A stretch of 64,000 bases of DNA from Arthrobacter sp. P2b (GTDB lineage Bacteria; Actinomycetota; Actinomycetes; Actinomycetales; Micrococcaceae). The DNA is taken from contig NZ_FVZL01000006.1 of assembly GCF_900168295.1 (NCBI RefSeq), forward strand, positions 179,161-243,160, written 5' to 3'. Both the position numbers and the translations under genes were made by a program. Below are positions 46,513-56,324 of this stretch, piece after piece. How positions within the stretch are numbered: position 1 is the first letter of the stretch; each line of letters starts with the position of its first letter. Under the pieces are notes generated by a model. That model made no database searches, was not told the origin of the DNA, and saw only the letters and a list, made by a program, of their open reading frames with translations.

Positions 46513-47937
46513 ATGCGGCTTCTGATTGCCGGCGGCGGGGGTTTCCGGGTGCCGCTCATCTACCGGGCACTGGTCTCGGGACGCTTTGCCGGCCTGGCCA
46601 CAGAACTGGTGCTGTACGACGTCGACCCCGCCCGCCTCGACGCCGTCACCGCCGTGCTGCGGAGCATGCCCGCCGGACCGGGTGCGCCTCTTCCGGTCCG
46701 CGCCTCCACCAGCCTTCCGGACGCCCTCGCAGGAACGCAGATGGTGTTCGCCGCCATCCGCCCCGGCGGCACCGCCGGCCGGGTGGCAGATGAACGGGTG
46801 GCCCAGGACCTCGGGCTGCTGGGTCAGGAAACCACTGGGGCCGGGGGCATCTCCTACGCACTGCGGACCATCCCGCGCATGCTGGAACTTGCCCGGCTGA
46901 TGAAGGACCACTGTCCCGAGGCGTGGCTGATCAACTTCACCAATCCGGCCGGCATGGTCACCGAGGCGCTGCTTCCCGTGCTGGGCCGCCGGGCCATCGG
47001 CATCTGCGACTCGGCGGGCGGCCTGGTGTACCGCGCCGCGCATGCGGCCGGATTGGCGCTGCCTGAGGGACGGCTCGACGGCGTGGGCTACTACGGGCTG
47101 AACCACCTGGGCTGGCTCTACCGGCTGGAGTCCGCCGGGCGGGACGTGCTTCCGGACCTGCTCGCCGACCCCCGCGCCCTGCAGTCCTTTGAGGAAGGAA
47201 GGTTGTTCCCGCAGCCCTTCCTGGCGAGCCTTGGCGCGCTGCCCAACGAGTACCTGTACTACTACTACCGTGCAGGGGAAGCACGGCAGGCAATGCAGGC
47301 GATGGCCAGCACCCGCGGGGAGACCATCCACAGCCAGCAACAGGAGCTGTATCCGCGGCTGGCCGCTGCCGGTGGGGATGCGTTCCGCCTATGGGAGGAG
47401 GCACGGCGGTCCCGTGAGGAAGGCTACCTGGCCGAGGCCCGGGCCGAAGGCGAACACCGGGACGAGGACGATCTGGCCGGCGGCGGCTATGAACGCGTCG
47501 CACTGGCCGCGATGAGCGCCCTTTCCCGGGGAGGCACCACGCAGTTGATCCTCAACACCCGAAACTCCCTGCCCGAGGCAGCCGACCCCGCCGCGGCTGA
47601 AGCAGCCGAACCCCGGGCCGCCATCCCCGGGCTGCCGGCGGACGCCGTCGTCGAACTTCCCTGCACGGTAACCCCCGACGGCGCGCTGCCGCTGCCCCAG
47701 CAGGCACCGCCGGAATCGAAGCGTGAGCTGCTTAACCGGGTCAAGGACGTCGAACGGCTCACGGTCCGGGCCGCCACGGACGGCAACCGGGATGCCGCCC
47801 TGCAGGCCTTCGCCCGCCATCCGCTGGTGGACTCGGCGGACCTGGCCGGACAGCTCCTGGCCGGTTACGAGCACGCTTTCCCTGCCCTGCGGGAGCTGTG
47901 GGCGGGGCCAGGAGTTAACACACATCGGCCAGCGTGA
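46513..47937 (+). CDS. Glycoside hydrolase family 4 (6-phospho-beta-glucosidase-like)
   Basis: A 474-residue NAD- and metal-dependent glycosidase. N-terminal Rossmann fold LLIAGGGGFRVPLIYRAL, then ELVLYDVDPARLDAVTAVL. It also has NFTNPAGMVTEAL, the metal-binding Cys in IGICDSAGG (about residue 163) and the His in YGLNHLGWLYRL (about 197). GH4 enzymes split phosphorylated or free glycosides by a redox mechanism. The ATG is preceded by TAGACT at 7 bases, a leaderless arrangement. The divergent PfkB kinase may act on a product. Confidence 0.88.
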   Translation: MRLLIAGGGGFRVPLIYRALVSGRFAGLATELVLYDVDPARLDAVTAVLRSMPAGPGAPLPVRASTSLPDALAGTQMVFAAIRPGGTAGRVADERVAQDLGLLGQETTGAGGISYALRTIPRMLELARLMKDHCPEAWLINFTNPAGMVTEALLPVLGRRAIGICDSAGGLVYRAAHAAGLALPEGRLDGVGYYGLNHLGWLYRLESAGRDVLPDLLADPRALQSFEEGRLFPQPFLASLGALPNEYLYYYYRAGEARQAMQAMASTRGETIHSQQQELYPRLAAAGGDAFRLWEEARRSREEGYLAEARAEGEHRDEDDLAGGGYERVALAAMSALSRGGTTQLILNTRNSLPEAADPAAAEAAEPRAAIPGLPADAVVELPCTVTPDGALPLPQQAPPESKRELLNRVKDVERLTVRAATDGNRDAALQAFARHPLVDSADLAGQLLAGYEHAFPALRELWAGPGVNTHRPA

Positions 47938-48011
47938 GGGGAGGGAGTAGTGTTTTATCGAATGCGCACTGAACCGGCGGCCACTCGCGCCGGCGGCCGG
48001 AAGGAGGTCCC

Positions 48012-49277
48012 GTGGCATTGATCCGCAGGGTCGCTTTGCTCTCCCTCCACACCTCCCCCATGGAGCAGCCCGGGTCCGGTGATGCGGGCGGGATGAACGT
48101 CTACATCCGGGAACTGGCGTCCGCCTTGGCCGAGGCGGGCGTGGAAGTCGAGATCTTCACCCGCGCCACCTCGGCCGGCCAGCCCGCCGTCGAACATCCC
48201 GACCCCGGGGTCTGCGTGCACAACGTCCTGGCCGGCCCGCCAAAAAAGATTCCCAAGGAAGAGCTTCCCGGCCTGCTGCACAGCATGGTGGCCGAGATTG
48301 AACAGATCCGCCGGCGGCAGCCGCACGGCCGTTACGACGTCATCCATTCGCACTATTGGGTGTCCGGGATCGCCGGCCTGGAGCTGTCCGAACTGTGGGG
48401 CGTCCCGCTGGTGCATACCATGCACACCATGGCGAAGGTCAAGAACCTGCTGCTGGAGTCCGGCGAGCAACCCGAGCCGCGGCGGCGCGAGCTCGGCGAG
48501 CACCGCATCGTGGACGGCGCGGAGCGGCTGATCGCGAACACCAGCTCGGAGGCAGCGGAACTGGTGTCGCACTACGGAGCCACGTACGACCGCATCGACA
48601 TCGCCCCGCCGGGTGTGGACCTCAGTACGTTCACGCCGGCGTTCCGGACCAGGTCCAGGGCCGAGCGCGGCGTTGCGCCGGGCACATTCCATCTGCTGTT
48701 CGCGGGGCGCATCCAGCGGCTGAAAGGTCCCCAGATTCTGGTCAAAGCAGCCGCCCTGCTCCGGCGCCGGCGGCCGGATATCGATCTCCGGCTCACCATT
48801 TTGGGGTCGCTGAGCGGAAACAAGGAGTTCAACCTGCGGCGGCTGGTTGCCGAGGCGGAAATGGACGACGTCGTCACGCAGCTTCCGCCGGTGAAGGCAC
48901 CGGAGCTTGCGGCCTGGTTCCGCGCGGCTGACGTTGTGGTGATGCCTTCCTTCAGCGAATCGTTCGGACTCGTGGCCCTCGAGGCCCAGGCCTGCGGCAC
49001 CCCCGTGGTGGCCACCCGGGTGGGCGGACTGTCGCGGGCCATCTTCCACGGCCGGACCGGGCTGCTGGTCGACGGGCACCACGCCGCCGACTGGGCTGAC
49101 GCACTCGAAGCCCTGTACGACGATCCCGCCACCCGCGAGGACATGGGACGCGCCGCCGCCATCCGTGCCCAGAACTCCGGCTGGGCCCGCACGGCCGCCA
49201 TCACGCTCGAAAGCTACCATGCCGCCGTCGACCGCCACGTGGGGCCCCGGCTCGTCCCGGCCGTTCCCGCATCCTGA
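48012..49277 (+). CDS. mshA: D-inositol-3-phosphate glycosyltransferase MshA (mycothiol synthesis)
   Basis: A 421-residue GT-B glycosyltransferase. It starts [20 protein letters not shown] with [19 protein letters not shown], the MshA signature, followed by [17 protein letters not shown] and [18 protein letters not shown]. The E-x7-E motif lies in [18 protein letters not shown]. It joins UDP-GlcNAc to inositol-3-phosphate, the first step of mycothiol synthesis. GTG start with AAGGAGG. The ino1 gene supplying the inositol phosphate lies about 3 kb downstream on the other strand. Confidence 0.93.
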   Translation: MALIRRVALLSLHTSPMEQPGSGDAGGMNVYIRELASALAEAGVEVEIFTRATSAGQPAVEHPDPGVCVHNVLAGPPKKIPKEELPGLLHSMVAEIEQIRRRQPHGRYDVIHSHYWVSGIAGLELSELWGVPLVHTMHTMAKVKNLLLESGEQPEPRRRELGEHRIVDGAERLIANTSSEAAELVSHYGATYDRIDIAPPGVDLSTFTPAFRTRSRAERGVAPGTFHLLFAGRIQRLKGPQILVKAAALLRRRRPDIDLRLTILGSLSGNKEFNLRRLVAEAEMDDVVTQLPPVKAPELAAWFRAADVVVMPSFSESFGLVALEAQACGTPVVATRVGGLSRAIFHGRTGLLVDGHHAADWADALEALYDDPATREDMGRAAAIRAQNSGWARTAAITLESYHAAVDRHVGPRLVPAVPAS

Positions 49278-49372
49278 TTTTTTCTTGCGGGTGCTGGTGC
49301 TCCGGGGCTGTTAGTTTTGGGGCAGGTGCTCCGGCAGGTTCGTGGCGCCAGCCGCTCCAGGAAAGGACAAGG

Positions 49373-51049
49373 ATGTCTGATTTCCCTACCGACCTCGAGA
49401 TCGCGCGCGCAGCCCGTATCCGGCCCATCGGGGAGATCGCTGCCGCTGCCGGGATCAATGCCGAAGCCGTTGAGCAGTACGGGCGGTTCAAGGCGAAGAT
49501 CGATCCCGCCCGGCTGGACGCCCCGCCTCCCGCCGGGAAGGTAGTGCTGGTCTCGGCCATGTCCCCCACCCCGGCCGGTGAAGGGAAATCCACCACCACC
49601 GTTGGCCTTGCCGACTCGCTGGCCCGGGCCGGACACAGGGTGATGATCGCGCTCCGGGAGCCCTCGCTGGGCCCGGTCCTGGGCATGAAGGGCGGTGCCA
49701 CCGGAGGCGGCTACTCGCAGGTGCTGCCGATGGACGAGATCAACCTCCACTTCACCGGCGATTTCCATGCCATCACGTCGGCCAACAATGCGCTGATGGC
49801 CCTGGTGGACAACCACATCTACCAGGGCAACCAGCTGAATATCGATCCCCGGCGCATGACGTTCAAGCGCGTCCTGGACATGAACGACAGGGCCCTGCGC
49901 GAGGTGGTCATCGGCCTTGGCGGGCCCACCCAGGGAGTCCCCCGGCAGGACGGCTTCGACATCACGGTTGCATCCGAAATCATGGCGGTGTTCTGCCTCG
50001 CCACGGACCTGGCCGACCTCCGGGAACGGCTGGGAAAGATCACGTTCGGGTACACGTTTGACCGCTCTCCCGTGACTGTTGCCGATCTTGGCGTCCAAGG
50101 TGCCCTGGCACTGCTGTTGAAGGAGGCCATCAAGCCCAACCTGGTGCAGACCATCGCGGGCACGCCGGCGTTGGTCCACGGCGGTCCGTTTGCGAACATC
50201 GCGCACGGCTGCAATTCCCTGATCGCTACGCAGACTGCGCGCCGGCTGGCGGACATCGTGGTGACCGAAGCCGGGTTCGGCGCTGATCTTGGTGCTGAAA
50301 AGTTCATGGACATCAAGGCCCGCGTTGGCGGCCTGGCGCCGTCCGCCGTCGTGGTGGTGGCCACGGTGCGGGCCCTGAAGATGCAGGGCGGGGTGGCCAA
50401 GGACCAGCTGACCCGGCCGGACCCGGCGGCCCTGGAGGCGGGGGTGGCGAACCTGCGCCGGCATGTGCGGAACGTGGAGAAGTTCGGCGTCACCCCGGTG
50501 GTTGCCATCAACCGGTTTTCCTCCGATACCCAGGAGGAGCTCGACTGGCTGCTGGCGTGGTGCGCCGCCGAGGGTGTTCCCGCCGCTGTTGCAGACGTCT
50601 GGGGGCGTGGTGGAGGCGGGGACGGGGGCGACGAACTGGCCGCGTTGGTTGCGCAGGCGGTGACCCGGCCCAGCAGTTTCCGGCACCTTTATTCGCTGGA
50701 ACTGTCTGTGGAGGACAAGATCCGGACCATCGTGCAGGAGATCTACGGGGCGGACGGGGTGGATTTTTCGGTCCCGGCACTGAAGCGGCTGGCCGATATC
50801 GAGCGGAACGGCTGGGGCGGCATGCCGGTGTGCATGGCCAAGACCCAGTACTCCTTCACCGACGACGCCTCCCGGCTGGGCGCCCCCAAGGGTTTCACCA
50901 TCCACGTGCGCGACCTGCTGCCCAAGACCGGAGCCGGGTTTATCGTGGCGCTGACCGGTGCTGTAATGACGATGCCCGGCCTACCCGCCGTCCCGGCCGC
51001 CCTGCGCATGGACGTGGACGACGCCGGCAACCCCGTAGGCCTCACCTAA
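49373..51049 (+). CDS. fhs: Formate-tetrahydrofolate ligase
   Basis: A 558-residue enzyme of usual length making 10-formyl-THF from formate, THF and ATP. The P-loop-like [20 protein letters not shown] (about residues 64-83) is intact, as are [35 protein letters not shown] and the C-terminal [21 protein letters not shown] precedes the ATG. The 95 bases upstream hold no gene. Together with the cyclo-ligase at 4108 it belongs to one-carbon folate metabolism. Confidence 0.97.
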   Translation: MSDFPTDLEIARAARIRPIGEIAAAAGINAEAVEQYGRFKAKIDPARLDAPPPAGKVVLVSAMSPTPAGEGKSTTTVGLADSLARAGHRVMIALREPSLGPVLGMKGGATGGGYSQVLPMDEINLHFTGDFHAITSANNALMALVDNHIYQGNQLNIDPRRMTFKRVLDMNDRALREVVIGLGGPTQGVPRQDGFDITVASEIMAVFCLATDLADLRERLGKITFGYTFDRSPVTVADLGVQGALALLLKEAIKPNLVQTIAGTPALVHGGPFANIAHGCNSLIATQTARRLADIVVTEAGFGADLGAEKFMDIKARVGGLAPSAVVVVATVRALKMQGGVAKDQLTRPDPAALEAGVANLRRHVRNVEKFGVTPVVAINRFSSDTQEELDWLLAWCAAEGVPAAVADVWGRGGGGDGGDELAALVAQAVTRPSSFRHLYSLELSVEDKIRTIVQEIYGADGVDFSVPALKRLADIERNGWGGMPVCMAKTQYSFTDDASRLGAPKGFTIHVRDLLPKTGAGFIVALTGAVMTMPGLPAVPAALRMDVDDAGNPVGLT

Positions 51050-51061
51050 CCTAACCCCCGT

Positions 51062-51118
51062 TGCTCTATCAGTTAGAGCTCTTAAAACTGGGTTATACGA
51101 GCTCTAACTGATAGCGCA
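51062..51118. repeat. 20-bp inverted repeat after fhs
   Basis: Arms 51062-51081 and 51099-51118 pair with one mismatch (TGCTCTATCAGTTAGAGCTC on the left), around 17 bases. It is AT-richer than its surroundings. The base of the stem (TGCTCTATCA / TGATAGCGCA) resembles that of the palindrome at 52099-52161. Confidence 0.85.
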
Positions 51119-51166
51119 TCGGGGGGTGTGGATAACTTCTGCGGGCCGCCCGAAGCCCGGGTGAGA

Positions 51167-52093
51167 ATGTTGCGCATGCGCCCTTCGTCTCCCTTGCCGA
51201 TAAACCTTGCTTCTGCCCCCTTCACAGTGCACGAGGCACGGGCAGCGAGTTTGAGCAGTGGGCGGCTCCGCTCATCGGACCTGGCTTCGGCCGGGCGTCT
51301 TCTCTACCTGCCCGCGGGCTGGGAGTTCGAGCTTGCCGGTTTAGCACGGGCGCTCAGCGCCGCTACTCCCGGAGCGTGGATTTCCCATGTGACGGCGGCA
51401 GTTCTGCTGGGCTTCTGGCTTCCTGCCCGGTTCCGGGACTGCCGCGATCTTCACCTGAGCAAACCCAAGGTCCTGCCTCCAGTACGCCGTCAAGGAGTGG
51501 TGGGGCACACGGTGTTGGCGTTCGAGGACGAAATAACCGTGTGGGAGGGAATTCGTATGTCAACGCCGGCGCGAACTTGGCTGGACCTTGCCCGTGTTGT
51601 CCCATTGGCGGATCTTGTGGCCGTCGGAGACCAGTTGGTCCGTCACCCCCGGCCCGGCCTGGAGCTGCGGACAGAGCCTTGGTCCAACCTTCCCGAGCTG
51701 CAACGGATGCTGACCCGGCACACGAAGCTGCAGGGCATTGTTAAGGCCCGCGCCGCCCTCGAACTGATTCGCCCCGGGGCGGACTCCGCCCCCGAGACAT
51801 TCCTGCGGTTGGCGCTGACAGAGGCGGGGCTCCCCGAGCCCGAACTGCAGATCCGGATCGTCCCAGGAGACCCTTATTCGCCCGCAGCGGACATGGGGTA
51901 CCGGCTGCAGCGGATTGCCATCCAGTACGACGGCGGCCATCACCTTACGCGGGAACAACAGTCCCGGGACAATCACCGGGATGAGCGTTTCCATTCAGCA
52001 GGGTGGCGATATTTCAAGTTCAACGCCGACGACCTGGCACAAGACTTCCGCAGGGCAGTCGGCAAGGTCCGGATGGCCCTGAAGCACGGTTAA
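51167..52093 (+). CDS. AbiEi-like/DUF559-type protein with C-terminal nuclease-fold domain
   Basis: A 308-residue protein. The N-terminal half looks like the winged-helix part of AbiEi-type proteins (RARAASLSSGRLRSSDLAS-like segment, then AWISHVTAAVLLGFWLP and STPARTWLDLARVVPLADLV). The C-terminal half is a DUF559/VSR-like nuclease fold with ETFLRLALTEAGLPEPELQ, DMGYRLQRIAIQYDGGHH and REQQSRDNHRDERFHSAGW. No antitoxin or toxin partner is adjacent. Start is uncertain (51128 GTG, 51167 ATG or 51176 ATG). The gene is bracketed by two related palindromes. Nuclease activity is inferred from the fold. Confidence 0.7.
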   Translation: MLRMRPSSPLPINLASAPFTVHEARAASLSSGRLRSSDLASAGRLLYLPAGWEFELAGLARALSAATPGAWISHVTAAVLLGFWLPARFRDCRDLHLSKPKVLPPVRRQGVVGHTVLAFEDEITVWEGIRMSTPARTWLDLARVVPLADLVAVGDQLVRHPRPGLELRTEPWSNLPELQRMLTRHTKLQGIVKARAALELIRPGADSAPETFLRLALTEAGLPEPELQIRIVPGDPYSPAADMGYRLQRIAIQYDGGHHLTREQQSRDNHRDERFHSAGWRYFKFNADDLAQDFRRAVGKVRMALKHG

Positions 52094-52098
52094 ACGAA

Positions 52099-52161
52099 AG
52101 ATGCCCTATCACCCTTGGTTCCTAAACAAAGGTTTTGGGGACCAAAAGTGATAGGGCATCT
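52099..52161. terminator. 14-bp inverted repeat between DUF559-type gene and ino1
   Basis: AGATGCCCTATCAC (52099-52112) pairs perfectly with 52148-52161; inside, TTGGT/ACCAA can extend the stem. It lies between convergent genes and probably ends both transcripts. It shares its base motif (TGCCCTATCA / TGATAGGGCA) with the repeat at 51062. Confidence 0.7.
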
Positions 52162-52171
52162 GAGGGGGGGG

Positions 52172-53257
52172 TTAGCGCTCCAGGTCGCCGCGGATGAAAG
52201 CTTCGACCTTTTCGCGGGCGAGGTCGTCGTTGAACTGCTCCGGCGGGGACTTCATGAAGTAGCTCGAGGCGGACAGCAGCGGGCCGCCGATGCCGCGGTC
52301 CAGGCCGATCTTGGCGGCGCGGATGGCGTCGATGATCACGCCGGCGGAGTTGGGCGAGTCCCAGACTTCCAGCTTGTATTCGAGCGACACGGGGGCGTCG
52401 CCGAAGTTGCGGCCCTCGAGGCGGACGAAGGCCCACTTGCGGTCGTCGAGCCACTGGACGTAGTCGGACGGGCCGATGTGGACGTCCTTGGCGGCCAGTT
52501 CGGCCTCGACGTTGGAGGTGACGGCCTGGGTCTTTGAGATCTTCTTGGACTCGAGGCGGTCGCGCTCCAGCATGTTCTTGAAGTCCATGTTGCCGCCGAC
52601 GTTCAGCTGGTACGTGCGGTCCAGGGTGACGCCGCGGTCTTCGAAGAGCTTTGCCATGACGCGGTGGGTGATGGTGGCGCCGATCTGGCTCTTGATGTCG
52701 TCGCCCACGATCGGGACACCGGCGGCGGTGAACTTGTCAGCCCACTCCTTGGTGCCGGCGATGAAGACGGGCAGGGCGTTGACGAAGGCCACGCCGGCGT
52801 CGATGGCGCACTGGGCGTAGAACTCGGCTGCTTCCTGGGAGCCAACGGGCAGGTAGCAGACCATGACGTCAACCTTGGCGTCCTTGAGGGCCTGCACCAC
52901 GTCAACGGGTTCCTCGGTGGACTGCTCGATGGTCTCGAGGTAGTACTTGCCCAGGCCGTCCAGGGTGTGGCCGCGCTGGACGGTGACGCCGGTGGGCGGG
53001 ACGTCGGCGATCTTGATGGTGTTGTTTTCGCTGGCCAGGATTGCGTCGGCGAGGTCGTTGCCGACCTTCTTGCCGTCCACATCGAATGCTGCGACGAACT
53101 CGACGTCACCCACGTGGTACTGGCCGAACTCAACGTGCATCAGGCCCGGGATGGTGGCCTTGGGGTCAGCGTCCTTGTAGTACTGGACGCCCTGGACCAG
53201 CGATGCGGCGCAGTTGCCTACGCCGACGATTGCGACACGGATCGGATGTGAAGACAC
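52172..53257 (-). CDS. ino1: Inositol-3-phosphate synthase (actinobacterial type)
   Basis: A 361-residue NAD-dependent enzyme turning glucose-6-phosphate into inositol-3-phosphate. It has [20 protein letters not shown] at the start, then [20 protein letters not shown]. The tetramerisation/catalytic region [20 protein letters not shown] and [13 protein letters not shown] follow. GTG start with AAAGGAG upstream. Its product is the acceptor for MshA and for inositol phospholipids. It is monocistronic. Confidence 0.96.
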   Translation of the reverse strand: MSSHPIRVAIVGVGNCAASLVQGVQYYKDADPKATIPGLMHVEFGQYHVGDVEFVAAFDVDGKKVGNDLADAILASENNTIKIADVPPTGVTVQRGHTLDGLGKYYLETIEQSTEEPVDVVQALKDAKVDVMVCYLPVGSQEAAEFYAQCAIDAGVAFVNALPVFIAGTKEWADKFTAAGVPIVGDDIKSQIGATITHRVMAKLFEDRGVTLDRTYQLNVGGNMDFKNMLERDRLESKKISKTQAVTSNVEAELAAKDVHIGPSDYVQWLDDRKWAFVRLEGRNFGDAPVSLEYKLEVWDSPNSAGVIIDAIRAAKIGLDRGIGGPLLSASSYFMKSPPEQFNDDLAREKVEAFIRGDLER

Positions 53258-53415
53258 GGAACTCCTTTAAAGACAAATGTCAGCCGGCCGGGTGCGTCGG
53301 GGAGAGTGCGACGGCGGCCGGCTGGTACGGCGCCGCGCGGCGCCTTTTCATAGTACCTAACAGAGCGGGACCGGGCTTTGTTCCGCCGGTCCCGCCCCGT
53401 AACGATTCCGGGCTG

Positions 53416-54456
53416 TCAGACGGGCTGCTTCCACAGGTTGATGTCCGATTCCACGGCGAATTCGTCGATGGACGCCAGCTCCTCGGACGTGAAGTCCAGG
53501 TTCTTGATGGCGGACAGCGTGTCCTCAAGCTGGCGGACGCTGGATGCGCCGATCAGCGCCGATGTCACAGGTGACCCCTTCGGCTGGGGACGCAGGATCC
53601 ACGCGACGGCCATCTGCGCCAGCGACTGCCCACGGCCTTCGGCGATGGCGTGCAGCCCCCGGATCCGGGCGAGCTTGTCGTCGGTGATGGCTTCCTCGGA
53701 GAGGAACCGGGCCTTCGCGGCGCGCGAGTCGGTGGGGATGCCGTTGAGGTACCGGTCGGTGAGCATGCCCTGCGCCAGCGGCGAGAACGCGATGGAGCCG
53801 GCGCCCACCTGGTCCAGTGCCTCATACAGGTTGGGCGACCCGTCCTCCGTCCACCGGTTGAGCATGGAGTAGCTGGGCTGGTGGATGAGCAGCGGCGTCC
53901 CGAGTTCCTTCAGGATGCGGGCCGCCTCGATGGTCTGCTCCGGAGTGTAGGACGAGATGCCGGCATAGAGGGCCTTGCCGGAGCGGACGGCGTAATCCAG
54001 GGCGCCCATGGTTTCTTCCATCGGGGTTTCCGGATCCGGGCGGTGGCTGTAGAAGATGTCCACGTAGTCCAGGCCCATGCGCTGCAGGGACTGGTCCAGG
54101 CTGGAGATCAGGTACTTGCGGGAGCCCCATTCACCGTACGGGCCGGGCCACATGTAGTAGCCGGCCTTGGTGGAGATGATGAGTTCGTCGCGGTAAGGCT
54201 TGAAATCGTCCTGCAGGTGCCGGCCGAAGTTCGTCTCGGCCGAACCGTCCGGCGGGCCGTAGTTGTTGGCCAGGTCGAAGTGGTTCACGCCAAGGTCGAA
54301 GGCGCGGCGAAGAATGGCGCGCTGTTCATCGAAACGCTTGTCGTCGCCGAAGTTGTGCCATAGGCCCAAGGAGATGGCCGGAAGTTTCAGTCCGCTGCGG
54401 CCAACGCGGCGGTAGGGCATGGATTCGTAGCGGTCCTCCGCTGCAGAAAAAGTCAT
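53416..54456 (-). CDS. Aldo/keto reductase of the YghZ/MgrA type
   Basis: A 346-residue NADPH-dependent barrel enzyme. It starts RYESMPYRRVGRSGLKLPAI with SLGLWHNFGDDKRF. The catalytic Asp and Tyr are in FDLANNYGPPDGSAETNFG, the Lys in IISTKAGYYMWPGPYG and the His in VDIFYSHRPDPETPMEET. It matches L-glyceraldehyde-3-phosphate reductase (YghZ) relatives, which detoxify small aldehydes. The start at 54456 is chosen by family alignment; ATG at 54465 and GTG at 54486 are alternatives. Confidence 0.9.
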   Translation of the reverse strand: MTFSAAEDRYESMPYRRVGRSGLKLPAISLGLWHNFGDDKRFDEQRAILRRAFDLGVNHFDLANNYGPPDGSAETNFGRHLQDDFKPYRDELIISTKAGYYMWPGPYGEWGSRKYLISSLDQSLQRMGLDYVDIFYSHRPDPETPMEETMGALDYAVRSGKALYAGISSYTPEQTIEAARILKELGTPLLIHQPSYSMLNRWTEDGSPNLYEALDQVGAGSIAFSPLAQGMLTDRYLNGIPTDSRAAKARFLSEEAITDDKLARIRGLHAIAEGRGQSLAQMAVAWILRPQPKGSPVTSALIGASSVRQLEDTLSAIKNLDFTSEELASIDEFAVESDINLWKQPV

Positions 54457-54554
54457 ACGTTCCATCCTGCCAGTTGTGACCGGCACTACATTACAACGTG
54501 AGAGAAGTTACGCCGCGGGCTGACAATCGACCCGCGGCGCAACGTCGGAAAACG

Positions 54555-56324
54555 TCAGGACTTGAGAATTGCCGCGCTCCACGGCGCGAGGGCCAGGGAC
54601 TCACCCTCCAGGGCGGTCCCGTCGTCCGTTGCCAGCAGGACAGTCCCGCGGGCATCGTCCAGGCGGACCTTCGCGTCAGAGAAGTTCAACAGCACCTCCA
54701 CCGTCCCGCGGCGGAACCGGAGCCAGCGCTCGTCGTCGTCGAACGCCACTTCCGTCTCCTCGAAGCCGAGCCCGGCAAGTTCCGCATGCTCGCGGCGCAG
54801 CGCGGTCAGGGACCGGTACAGCTCCAGCAGCCGGGCGTGGTCGCCAACGGAGGCTTCGTCCCACTTCAGTTTGGACCGGCGGAAGGTTTCCGGGTCCTGG
54901 GGATCGGGGACGACGGCGGGATCCCACCCCATGCGTTCGAACTCCTTGATCCTGCCCTCGGCGGTGGCTTTGCCGAGTTCGGGTTCCGGGTGGGAGGTGA
55001 AGAACTGCCACGGGGTGCTGGCCGCGAATTCCTCGCCCATGAACAGCATGGGCGTGAACGGCGATGTGAGCGTGAGCACCGCGGCCAGGGCCAGCTGCCC
55101 GTGGGACAGCGACTGCGAAGGCCTGTCCCCCGTAGCCCGGTTGCCGATCTGGTCGTGGTTCTGGTTGCACACCACCAGCGCCGCGGGGTGCACCAGGGAG
55201 GTGTTGATGGGCCGGCCATGGTGGCGCCCCCGGAAGCTGGAGTAGCTGCCGTCGTGCAGGAAGCCGTCCTTGAGGACCTTGGCCAGGACCGCCAGCGACT
55301 CAAAGTCCGAGTAGTATCCGGTGGTTTCGCCGCTGACGTTGACGTGGACCGCGTGGTGGTAGTCGTCGCTCCACTGCCCGGCGAGCCCGTAGCCGTTGAC
55401 GTCCCGCGGGTACAGCAGGCGCGGGTTGTTCAGGTCCGACTCCGCGATCAGCGTCTTGGGCAGGCCCGTTTCCGCTGACACCGCGTCCCCCAGGGCACCG
55501 AATTCCTCCAGGATGTGCACGGCGCGCTCGTCCCGCAGGGCGTGCACCGCGTCGAGGCGGAGCCCGTCCACGTGGTAATCCCGCAGCCACAGGGCCGCGT
55601 TGTCCAGGATGTACTCCCGGACCACGTCGGAGCCGGGCCCGTCCAGGTTGACGGAGTCGCCCCACGTGTTGGCGTCGCCCTGTTTCAGGTACGGGCCGAA
55701 CTTCGGCAGGTAGTTGCCGCTGGGACCGAGGTGGTTGTAGACCACGTCCTGGATGACGCCGAGCCCCGCCGCGTGGGCGGCATCGACGAACCGCTGGTAC
55801 GCGGCCGGTCCGCCGTAGCCCTCATGGACGGCGTACCACTGCACGCCGTCGTAGCCCCAGTTGTGGGTGCCGTTGAAGCCGTTGACGGGCAGCAGTTCCA
55901 CGAAGTCGACGCCGAGGTCCGCCAGGTAGCCCAGCTTTTCCGCTGCGGCATCCAAGGTTCCCTCCGGCGTGAAGGTGCCGACGTGGAGTTCATAGATGAC
56001 CGACCCCTTCAGCTCCTTGCCGCGCCAGCCGGCGTCCTGCCAGGAGTGGCTGGCCGGATCGAACGTCCTGGAGAGCTCATGGACGCCGGACGGAAGGCGC
56101 CGGGACCGCGGATCTGGCACCGGGGTGGTGTCGCCGTCGAGCAGGTAGCCATAGTCCACCTCGCCGCCGGCCGGGGCGTCGGGCGCGGACCACCACCCTT
56201 CGGTGCCCGGCGCCGTCTCCTTTTTCTGCATGGGGTACTGCCGGCCGTCCGCCAGCAGGGTCACGGACGTGGCGTCGGGGGCCCAGACGTCGAAGCGTTC
56301 GGGTCCAACGTTGACCAGGGTCAT
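54555..56324 (-). CDS. treZ: Malto-oligosyltrehalose trehalohydrolase
   Basis: A 589-residue GH13 enzyme. The N-terminal CBM48-like domain ([17 protein letters not shown]) is followed by the barrel: [39 protein letters not shown], the nucleophile Asp in [15 protein letters not shown] and the acid Glu in [13 protein letters not shown]. It cuts off trehalose from maltooligosyltrehalose made by TreY. Its ATG overlaps the treY stop codon by 4 bases; it is the last gene of the operon. Confidence 0.96.
   Translation of the reverse strand: MTLVNVGPERFDVWAPDATSVTLLADGRQYPMQKKETAPGTEGWWSAPDAPAGGEVDYGYLLDGDTTPVPDPRSRRLPSGVHELSRTFDPASHSWQDAGWRGKELKGSVIYELHVGTFTPEGTLDAAAEKLGYLADLGVDFVELLPVNGFNGTHNWGYDGVQWYAVHEGYGGPAAYQRFVDAAHAAGLGVIQDVVYNHLGPSGNYLPKFGPYLKQGDANTWGDSVNLDGPGSDVVREYILDNAALWLRDYHVDGLRLDAVHALRDERAVHILEEFGALGDAVSAETGLPKTLIAESDLNNPRLLYPRDVNGYGLAGQWSDDYHHAVHVNVSGETTGYYSDFESLAVLAKVLKDGFLHDGSYSSFRGRHHGRPINTSLVHPAALVVCNQNHDQIGNRATGDRPSQSLSHGQLALAAVLTLTSPFTPMLFMGEEFAASTPWQFFTSHPEPELGKATAEGRIKEFERMGWDPAVVPDPQDPETFRRSKLKWDEASVGDHARLLELYRSLTALRREHAELAGLGFEETEVAFDDDERWLRFRRGTVEVLLNFSDAKVRLDDARGTVLLATDDGTALEGESLALAPWSAAILKS

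Noticed and set aside
51062..51118. TTAGAGCTC...GAGCTCTAA read as a CIRCE box
   Set aside because: The arms differ from TTAGCACTC/GAGTGCTAA in the core and the spacer is 17, not 9; treated as an unrelated palindrome.
51167..52093. DUF559-type gene considered as a REP-associated tyrosine transposase
   Set aside because: No HUH or catalytic Tyr motif; the C-terminus fits a VSR/DUF559 fold.
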